NCBI GenBank assembly: GCA_002425405.1
Contig: DIME01000022.1
Coordinates: 7,387 to 30,613, forward strand
Length of the DNA: 23,227 nucleotides
Origin: Candidatus Accumulibacter vicinus
GTDB lineage: Bacteria > Pseudomonadota > Gammaproteobacteria > Burkholderiales > Rhodocyclaceae
Direction: 5' to 3'
Shown here: positions 7,001 to 12,778 of the stretch, in pieces
How the letters are laid out: every line of letters starts with the position of its first letter
Position numbering within the stretch: position 1 is the stretch's first letter
Position numbers and translations under genes: made by a program
Notes under the pieces: generated by a model
Seen by the model: only the letters and a program-made list of their open reading frames with translations
Database searches by the model: none
What the model was told of the DNA's origin: nothing

Positions 7001-8143
7001 ATGACCTGCACGCTGCGCGCCGTCAGCGCCAACGACACCACTGCCATCGAACACGTTCGCCAGTTCTTCCGAAATTATGCCGCGTGGCTCGGCGTCGACC
7101 TGTGTTTCCAGAATTTCGAAGCGGAAATGGCATCGCTACCGGGCGCCTACGCCCAGCCTGACGGTCGCCTGTTCTATGCCGAACGCGATGGCCGGCCGGC
7201 TGGCTGCGTCGGTATCCGACCCTTCTCGACGGGCCTTTGCGAACTGAAGCGGCTGTATGTCGAGCCCAGCCAGCGTAGCTTCGGCATCGGCCGCGTGCTG
7301 ACGATGGCGGCGATCAAGGCGGCCAAGGAAATCGGCTACCGCAAGTTGCTGCTCGACACCCTGCCAACCATGCGCGTTGCGGTCAAGCTCTACCGCGAAC
7401 TGGGTTTCAAGGAAACGCCCGCCTATTACCAGACGCCACTCGAAGGCACGATGTTTCTCGCCCTCGATCTCGAAAACTGGTCGGAGGAAGAAGTCGTCAA
7501 CGAAAACCTCTTTCACCTGTTCGACTTCAACCGCGCCTGGTCGAGTCGCATGCAGGAGATCGATCCGGGGTACTTCCTCAAACTGTCGCACTTGCAGACA
7601 CCGCAATACCTGTGGATCGGCTGCTCGGATTCGCGTGTGCCGGCCAACGAGATTGTCGGTCTGCTGCCGGGCGAGCTTTTCGTCCACCGCAACGTCGCCA
7701 ACGTCGTCGTACACACCGATCTGAACTGCCTGTCGGTGATCCAGTTCGCCGTCGATGTCCTCAAGGTCAGGCACGTCATGGTCGTCGGCCACTACGGTTG
7801 CGGCGGCGTCAAGGCTGCACTCAATCGGGATCGTGCCGGGCTGGTCGACATCTGGCTGCGGCATGTCCGCGACGTGCACGACAAACATCTGGCACTGGTC
7901 GATACCCTGCCGCCAGAGCGGCAACATGATCGACTTTGCGAACTCAATGTTCTCGAACAGGTGACCAACGTCTGCCAGACCTTCGTCATCCAGGACGCCT
8001 GGCAGCGCGGTCAGCCGGTCACCGTGCACGGCTGGATCTACGGCCTGCGCGATGGACTGATGCGTGACCTCGGGTTCACCGTGCACCGCCACGAAGACCT
8101 GCTGCCGAACTATGTCGCGGCACTCGCAGGGCTGCAGGTCTGA
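7001..8143 (+). CDS. Fusion protein: GNAT N-acetyltransferase and beta-class carbonic anhydrase
   Basis: 380-residue two-domain protein in one uninterrupted frame. Residues 1 to about 155 form a GNAT acetyltransferase domain: LKRLYVEPSQRSFGIGRVL contains the acetyl-CoA-binding Q/RxxGxG loop and VKLYRELGFKE is the usual C-terminal motif. Residues about 165-380 are a complete Can-type beta-carbonic anhydrase. The zinc ligands are C208, H264 and C267 (CSDSR and HYGCGG) with the D210-R212 dyad, and the segments LWIGCSDSRVP and GELFVHRNVANVV closely follow E. coli Can. The linker (ENWSEEEVVNENL) has no stop or good internal start. The ribosome site AGGA precedes the ATG by 5 nt, and the gene starts 25 nt after the dehydrogenase stop. 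It would interconvert CO2 and bicarbonate, perhaps supplying a biotin carboxylase, while acetylating an unknown amine. The coupling of the activities is not understood. Confidence 0.93.
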   Translation: MTCTLRAVSANDTTAIEHVRQFFRNYAAWLGVDLCFQNFEAEMASLPGAYAQPDGRLFYAERDGRPAGCVGIRPFSTGLCELKRLYVEPSQRSFGIGRVLTMAAIKAAKEIGYRKLLLDTLPTMRVAVKLYRELGFKETPAYYQTPLEGTMFLALDLENWSEEEVVNENLFHLFDFNRAWSSRMQEIDPGYFLKLSHLQTPQYLWIGCSDSRVPANEIVGLLPGELFVHRNVANVVVHTDLNCLSVIQFAVDVLKVRHVMVVGHYGCGGVKAALNRDRAGLVDIWLRHVRDVHDKHLALVDTLPPERQHDRLCELNVLEQVTNVCQTFVIQDAWQRGQPVTVHGWIYGLRDGLMRDLGFTVHRHEDLLPNYVAALAGLQV

Positions 8144-8163
8144 GTCGCAGACGCGACATACCC

Positions 8164-8235
8164 ATGACAAACCCTGCCATGCGCCATTTCTTGCCACTTC
8201 CCGGCAGCGCAGCCGCGACCGCGGAAACTCTTTGA
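8164..8235 (+). CDS. Possible 23-codon leader ORF before the EamA gene
   Basis: A short ATG-initiated frame of 23 codons lies between the fusion gene and the transporter gene. Its TGA overlaps the TTG proposed as the transporter start (TTGA at 8232-8235), an arrangement that could couple translation. No Shine-Dalgarno precedes the ATG. Alternatively it is the true N-terminus of the transporter displaced by a frameshift (biological or sequencing). I cannot choose between these, and it may be nothing. Confidence 0.2.
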   Translation: MTNPAMRHFLPLPGSAAATAETL

Positions 8236-9176
8236 CCGCAACTGCCGAACGGGCGCAGGCGTTCCCCACGACCTACCTCAAGCTGCTCGCCACCGTCCTG
8301 GTCTGGGGAGCAACCTGGATAGCCGGCCGGGTGGCGGTCAGCGAAGCCTCGCCGCTGGCCGTGGCCAGTTGGCGCTTCCTGCTCGCGGCGCTGGTCCTCG
8401 GCACGCTGGTGGTAATCCATGAAGGCTGGCCGCGCTGGTCGTTCAAGGAGTGGTTGACGCTCGTGGCACTGGGCGCCAGCGGCATCTTTCTCTATAACCT
8501 GTGTTTCCTCTACGGTTTGAAGATGATCGAGGCCGGGCGCGGCGCGCTGGTGGTGGCGCTGACGCCGGCGGTGGTCGCGGCCGGTGACTGGCTGCTGTTC
8601 AGGGCGCCGATGTCGCCGACGAAAGCTGCCGGCATCGCACTGGCGATGTTTGGCTGCCTGCTGGTGGTCACCAACGGCGACCCCCGTCTGCTGCTGGCCG
8701 GCGAGGTGGGTCTCGGCGAATGGCTGATCATCGGCTGCAGTGTGCTGTGGGCGGTTTATACTTTTGTCGGCCGGCGCGGCACGCGCTCACTGTCGCCGTT
8801 GGCGATGACCTTTGGTGCCAGTCTGACCGGCTGGGGGATGCTGACCATCGCGGCGCTGCTACAGGGGTCGCTGTTCATGCTGACGGAAATCACCTGGCGT
8901 GGCTTGAGCGCGATCGTTTTCCTCGGGCTATTCGGTACCGCCCTCGCCTTTACCTGGTACGCCGAAGCCGTGCAACGCATCGGCGCGACGCGCTCGGCGG
9001 CGTTCATCAACCTGGTCCCGGTCAGCGCCGTCATCCTCGGCGCCGTGCTGCTCGACGAACGGCTCGGGGTCGGGATTCTGTTCGGCGGCACGCTGGTCAT
9101 CGCCGGAGTCGTCATCACCAATCATGCCGGCGCGCGCCTTGCGGCCGGCGTCATCAGCAAGGAGAAAATCCAATGA
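8232..9176 (+). CDS. EamA/DMT-superfamily transporter
   Basis: Inner-membrane transporter with two EamA repeats and about ten hydrophobic helices. The first repeat begins LLATVLVWGATWIAGRVAVS and contains the family's LxxWG/W pattern and the LVVALTPAVVA segment. The second begins GEWLIIGCSVLWAVYTFVGR and ends INLVPVSAVILGAVLLDE. These drug/metabolite exporters often move amino acids or small organic acids; the substrate here is unknown. The start is uncertain. No ATG lies in frame after the previous gene's stop, so the TTG at 8232 (weak GGAA about 5 nt upstream) is used, giving 314 residues. Starting at the ATG at 8064 would overlap the previous gene by 80 nt. The stop overlaps the next start (ATGA at 9173-9176). 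Confidence 0.85.
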   Translation: MTATAERAQAFPTTYLKLLATVLVWGATWIAGRVAVSEASPLAVASWRFLLAALVLGTLVVIHEGWPRWSFKEWLTLVALGASGIFLYNLCFLYGLKMIEAGRGALVVALTPAVVAAGDWLLFRAPMSPTKAAGIALAMFGCLLVVTNGDPRLLLAGEVGLGEWLIIGCSVLWAVYTFVGRRGTRSLSPLAMTFGASLTGWGMLTIAALLQGSLFMLTEITWRGLSAIVFLGLFGTALAFTWYAEAVQRIGATRSAAFINLVPVSAVILGAVLLDERLGVGILFGGTLVIAGVVITNHAGARLAAGVISKEKIQ

Positions 9177-10309
9177 TCTTGACACAGGAACAGGAAATGA
9201 TCCGCGACTCGCTGCGCGTTTTCGCGCAGGAGCGTCTGGCGCCCTACGCTGCCGAGTGGGACCGCCATCACACCTTCCCGGCCGATGCGCTACGCGAACT
9301 CGGCGAACTCGGCGCGCTTGGCATGGTCGTTCCCGAGCAATGGGGCGGCGCTGGCATGGACTACATGTCGCTGGTGCTGGTGATCGAAGAGATCGCCGCT
9401 GGCGACGGCGCGACCTCGACGATCGTCAGCGTGCAGAATTCGCTGGCCTGCGGCATCACCATGAAGTACGGCAGCGACGAACAGAAGGAAAACTGGCTCA
9501 AGCCAATGGCACGCGGCGAGATGCTCGGCTGCTTCTGCCTGACCGAACCGCATACCGGCTCCGATGCCGCGGCCATCACCACCCGCGCCGACCGCGACGG
9601 CGATCATTTCGTTCTCAATGGCGTCAAGCAGTTCATTACTACCGGCAAGTACGCGCAGGTGGCGATCGTCTTTGCCGTCACCGACAAGGCCGCCGGCAAG
9701 AAGGGCATCTCGTGTTTCCTGGTGCCGACCGCGACACCCGGTTACATCGTTGCCCGCATCGAGGAAAAGATGGGTCAGCGCGCTTCGGATACCGCGCAGA
9801 TCCTCTTCGAGAACTGCCGGGTTCCGGCTTCCTGCCTGCTCGGCAAGGAAGGCGACGGCTACCGGATTGCCCTGTCGAACCTCGAAGCCGGCCGCATCGG
9901 CATCGCTGCCCAGTCGGTCGGCATGGCGCGTGCCGCTTTCGAAGCGGCGGTGCAATACGCCAAGGAACGCGAAACCTTCGGCAAGCCGATCATCGAGCAT
10001 CAGGCGGTGAGCTTCCGTCTCGCCGACATGGCCACGCAGATCGATGCCGCTCGTCTGCTGGTCTGGCGGGCCGCGACCTTCAAGGATGCCGGCAAGCCCT
10101 GCCTCAAGGAAGCGTCGATGGCCAAGATGTTCGCCTCCGAAATGGCCGAAAAAGTCTGCTCCGACGCGATCCAGATTCTCGGCGGCTACGGCTACGTCAG
10201 CGACTTCCCGGTCGAGCGGATCTATCGCGACGTCCGTGTCTGCCAGATCTACGAAGGTGCCAACGACATCCAGCGCCTGGTGATCGGCCGCGCCGTGACG
10301 GGTGATTAA
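9173..10309 (+). CDS. Short-chain-type acyl-CoA dehydrogenase
   Basis: 378-residue FAD enzyme of the acyl-CoA dehydrogenase family, catalysing alpha,beta-dehydrogenation of acyl-CoA with electrons passed to electron-transfer flavoprotein. Visible signatures are CLTEPHTGSDAAAI (flavin contact), FITTGKYAQVAIVFAVTDK, and YAKERETFGKPIIEHQAV. The catalytic base E361 lies in QIYEGANDIQRL, the position used by short/medium-chain (butyryl-type and 2-methyl-branched) dehydrogenases, unlike the isovaleryl-type enzyme earlier in this operon. The start ATG overlaps the transporter stop by 4 nt and is preceded by AAGGAG with an 8-nt spacer, so it is co-translated with the transporter. Last clear member of the acyl-CoA operon. 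Confidence 0.92.
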   Translation: MILTQEQEMIRDSLRVFAQERLAPYAAEWDRHHTFPADALRELGELGALGMVVPEQWGGAGMDYMSLVLVIEEIAAGDGATSTIVSVQNSLACGITMKYGSDEQKENWLKPMARGEMLGCFCLTEPHTGSDAAAITTRADRDGDHFVLNGVKQFITTGKYAQVAIVFAVTDKAAGKKGISCFLVPTATPGYIVARIEEKMGQRASDTAQILFENCRVPASCLLGKEGDGYRIALSNLEAGRIGIAAQSVGMARAAFEAAVQYAKERETFGKPIIEHQAVSFRLADMATQIDAARLLVWRAATFKDAGKPCLKEASMAKMFASEMAEKVCSDAIQILGGYGYVSDFPVERIYRDVRVCQIYEGANDIQRLVIGRAVTGD

Positions 10310-10340
10310 CGACGCTCGTCAATCGACGTTTGGGAAAAAC

Positions 10341-10670
10341 ATGTCCACCCTGCGCTTGCTCGGCGACAAGCTGGCGGGTGGCGACTATTACACCGGGGAA
10401 GTAAAACAGAACCCATGGGACCAGGAAATTGGCCCGATCAAGGCCTTTGCCTGGCCCATGCTGCTGCAGGCCGGCGGTCTGGCGGTTGGCGTCGCGGGCC
10501 GTCTGCAACTCAAGCCCGGGTGGTGTCAAGGCTCTCAGCCTGCCACCGGCACAGGTGCTGCGCGGGCTTTGGCAGAAGTGGCTGACGCCATCTCACGCGA
10601 CCGGCAACGCAGGGCGGGAGATGGCGTGACCGAGCCTTGTCGGGCCTGCGCGCGCCGGCTGGCGTTTTGA
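10341..10670 (+). CDS. Doubtful hypothetical ORF, possible gene remnant
   Basis: An open frame of 109 codons fills most of the gap between the dehydrogenase and the VTT-domain gene. The first 55 or so residues (LRLLGDKLAGGDYYTGEVKQ, then an aromatic/hydrophobic stretch around WPMLLQAGGLAVGVAG) look protein-like. The remainder is rich in Ala, Arg and Gly and reads through a 10-bp inverted repeat at 10585-10627. There is no good ribosome site before ATG 10341. I recognise no family. Either a short uncharacterised protein or the 5' remnant of a gene whose 3' part was lost. Confidence 0.25.
   Translation: MSTLRLLGDKLAGGDYYTGEVKQNPWDQEIGPIKAFAWPMLLQAGGLAVGVAGRLQLKPGWCQGSQPATGTGAARALAEVADAISRDRQRRAGDGVTEPCRACARRLAF
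10585..10627. repeat. Perfect 10-bp inverted repeat (hairpin)
   Basis: ACGCCATCTC at 10585-10594 pairs exactly with GAGATGGCGT at 10618-10627 around a 23-nt loop that itself can pair weakly (CGC/GCG). It lies between the acyl-CoA operon and the VTT gene. No T-run follows on either strand, so it is not a standard intrinsic terminator. It could be an RNA-stabilising hairpin at the operon end or part of a dispersed repeat. Confidence 0.6.
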
Positions 10671-10673
10671 CTT

Positions 10674-11291
10674 GTGGACACCCCGGATGAGAAAGAGCTG
10701 ACAGCGCTGGACCACATGTTGAACCGATCGACCCTACCCTACCCGCGACTGCTTGCGGTGGCGCTGTTCCTCGGCGTACTGTTCGCGACCTTCGAGCTGT
10801 CCGGTTGGCGCGACCACTTCAGTCGGCAGTTCCTGCACGACCAGTTCCTCGAGCACAGGCTGAACGGAGTCCTGATTTTTGTCCTGCTATTCTCGCTGGG
10901 CAACCTGATCCAGATCCCGGGCTGGATCTTTCTCGCGGCCGCTGTGCTGGCCCTGGGACGAAGCTGGGGCGGCGTCGTCACCTACCTCGCCGCCAGCATC
11001 TCCTGCGCACTGACTTTCCTCAGCATCCGCCTGGTCGGTGGCGATGCCCTGCGACAGTTGACGAACCGGCCCGCGCGCCGCCTGCTGGAGCAACTCGATG
11101 GCCACCCGATCCGCAGCGTTCTCTGCCTGCGCATCCTGTTTCAGACGGCGCCGGCGCTCAACTACGCCCTCGCCATGTCCGGGGTCGGTTTTCGGGAGTA
11201 CATGCTCGGCACCCTGCTCGGCCTGCCTCTGCCGATCGCCCTCTATTGCCTGTTCTTTGACTTCCTGGCCAGGCTGCTCCACCTCGGCTAG
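10674..11291 (+). CDS. VTT-domain (TVP38/TMEM64, SNARE-associated Golgi-like) membrane protein
   Basis: 205-residue polytopic inner-membrane protein. A first transmembrane segment (LLAVALFLGVLFATFELSG) is followed by the VTT core: FVLLFSLGNLIQIPGWIFLA, a Gly/Ala-rich helix, the loop QLTNRPARRLLEQLDGHPI and RILFQTAPALNYALAMSGVG. The family (DedA-like) is linked to lipid or undecaprenyl carrier movement and membrane homeostasis; the role here is unknown. The start is GTG at 10674 with no clear ribosome site; ATG at 10716 is an alternative that would drop 14 residues and leave the membrane segments intact. It is probably transcribed separately from the acyl-CoA operon, given the 364-nt gap. Confidence 0.85.
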   Translation: MDTPDEKELTALDHMLNRSTLPYPRLLAVALFLGVLFATFELSGWRDHFSRQFLHDQFLEHRLNGVLIFVLLFSLGNLIQIPGWIFLAAAVLALGRSWGGVVTYLAASISCALTFLSIRLVGGDALRQLTNRPARRLLEQLDGHPIRSVLCLRILFQTAPALNYALAMSGVGFREYMLGTLLGLPLPIALYCLFFDFLARLLHLG

Positions 11292-11630
11292 GAGGAGTCG
11301 ACATGGCCAGATCTGCGTCGCAAGTTCTCGGCAACAGAAATGTAAGGATCTGCGCCGCGAGCCGACAAACCATCGGCAGTCCGGTTGTCGACCAGTCGCT
11401 GCGACCGGGGGACTTGCGCTCACGCCGCCGGCCCTGCCAGCTTCCTGATCACCCGGCGCGGTTTTTTTGCACGAGGAGAGCGACCCTGAGCAAGTGGATG
11501 TCGGACCGATGGCGCCGCTGACGATGCCCGCCGATTGCCGTTGCGGACGAGTCCGACGAGCTGCCGCGATGCGTTCGCAAGGCGGTGGCGCACGGTCGGT
11601 TGGCGCCGGCGCCAGCGCCAGAATCGAGCG
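11292..11630. other. Gap between VTT gene and zinc-finger gene
   Basis: About 340 nt with no convincing gene on either strand. Short frames here have no recognisable family content. The only structure noted is a weak terminator-like element at 11426-11468. An orphan zinc-finger (anti-sigma-like) gene follows, but I see no sigma-factor coding sequence in this gap. Confidence 0.4.
11426..11468 (+). terminator. Weak intrinsic-terminator-like element
   Basis: CGCCGG (11426-11431) can pair with CCGGCG (11453-11458) across a 21-nt loop, followed 3 nt later by seven T residues (11462-11468). The stem is only 6 bp and the loop is long, so termination is uncertain. Position fits the end of the VTT gene transcript. 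Confidence 0.3.
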
Positions 11631-11834
11631 ATGATGCGCAACTGTCGGGAAATAACCCGCTTGTGCTCGGAGGCGCTCGAGCGGGAGCTCACGTTGCGTG
11701 AGCGCGTGACGATGCGGACGCACCTGATGATCTGCCTCCCCTGTCGAAACTTCCGCACGCACCTCGCCTTCCTGCGCCAGGCCATGCGCCGGTACACCGA
11801 AGGCAAGAGCGGTGCCGGACCGGACGACTCCTGA
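11631..11834 (+). CDS. Small zf-HC2-like zinc-finger protein (anti-sigma-like), orphan
   Basis: 67-residue protein whose core carries the HxxxCxxC signature (H31, C35, C38 in HLMICLPC) preceded by CREITRLCSEALERELTLRE. This is the zinc-binding pattern of zf-HC2/ZAS anti-sigma domains that hold an ECF sigma factor inactive until a redox or zinc change. No transmembrane segment follows, so it would be cytoplasmic. Two consecutive ATGs (11631, 11634) can start it; the ribosome site is weak. An in-frame upstream extension to 11535 is Arg-rich and unlike the family. No ECF sigma gene is adjacent, which is unusual because such genes normally follow their sigma gene. Confidence 0.65.
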   Translation: MMRNCREITRLCSEALERELTLRERVTMRTHLMICLPCRNFRTHLAFLRQAMRRYTEGKSGAGPDDS

Positions 11835-11925
11835 CGGCCCGGGAGAGGCGATGCAACCCTCCGATCACAGACGCGTCGACGGCAGCCGTGGTAGGCACGC
11901 GGCGCGCCCGCTTCACGGTATTGAG

Positions 11926-12675
11926 TCAAGCGAGATTCTGCAGGATTGGCGTCGCGAAGTTCTGGATCGCGCCGAACGCCGTCGTGATCAGAAAGAAAAA
12001 GGCGAAACACAGCCATACCGCCGGCGAGCGCAGGAACGCCAGAAGCGGCGCCGGCGTCGCGACCTCGGGCGCCGGCAGGCTGTGCGGCGGATCGGCGAGC
12101 GTACGGCGGCGCCAGAACAGGAGAGCCAGTGCCAGAGCCGCGAGCGCGGCGGCGGCTAGTGCCGCGACCCGCCAGCCGGCCGTGGCGGCAATTCCGGTCA
12201 TGAACACCGGCGCCAGCGCCCAGCCGAGATTGCCGGAGAGGCCATGAATCGAGAACGCGTAGCTCAGCCTGGGTGGCGACACGCGGCGATTGAGCACTGT
12301 GAAATCGGCCGGGTGGAAGACACTGTTGCCCAGCCCGGCCAGCGCCGCGACGATGGCCAGCGCGGCATAGCCGTCAGCGACCGCAAGCAGCAGCGACGCA
12401 GTCAGGCAACAACCGATGCCGCCGCCGAGAACCCTCGCCGCGCCGTAGCGATCGACGAGGAAGCCGGCAAGCGCCTGACCCATTGCCGAGACAACGAAGA
12501 AGACCGTCATCGTCGCGCCGATGCCGGTGAAGCTGAGTGCGAAGTCCTTCATCAGCCACGGAAAGAGGGGCGGCAGGAGGAGGTGAAAGAAATGCGAGAC
12601 GCCATGCGCGCAGCCGATCAGCGAAACGACCTCGAGGTCACGGCTTGGCGGCAGCGCCGCGGAAGTGGCAGTCAT
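11926..12675 (-). pseudogene. MFS transporter, C-terminally truncated
   Basis: Major facilitator superfamily protein starting at ATG 12675 (MTATSAALPPSRDLEVVSL). Clear features are helix 1 with GCAHGVSHFFHLLLPPLF, the helix 2-3 loop motif GFLVDRYGAARVLGGG (canonical motif A region), and LGNSVFHPADFTVLNRRVS with SIHGLSGNLGWALAP. The frame stops after IQNFATPILQNLA, 249 residues, roughly seven or eight helices; relatives are about 390-410 residues with twelve. The sequence on the minus strand beyond the stop does not continue the family in any frame I could read and runs into the opposite-strand zinc-finger gene, so the 3' part appears to be lost rather than frameshifted. Probably non-functional. 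It lies downstream of the pyruvate-kinase-like gene with a gap of about 100 nt. Confidence 0.75.
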
Positions 12676-12778
12676 GGCGGTACTCTTGGACGGATGCCTG
12701 CAGTGTACCGGGTTCTGGGCGGCCAAGAAGCCTCGGCGGCGCTGCCCGTTCCTGCCGGCGAGTGTCCGTTCGGCGCGC

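Noticed and set aside
5758..7047. 429-codon open frame on the minus strand
   Set aside because: Antisense to the isovaleryl-CoA-type dehydrogenase; product is His/Asp/Val-rich without motifs.
7136..8269. 377-codon open frame on the minus strand
   Set aside because: Antisense to the acetyltransferase-carbonic anhydrase fusion, whose metal ligands and motifs are unambiguous.
9124..10305. 393-codon Arg-rich open frame on the plus strand
   Set aside because: Same-strand alternate frame of the acyl-CoA dehydrogenase gene; composition (Arg, Gly, His rich) is that of a shifted frame.
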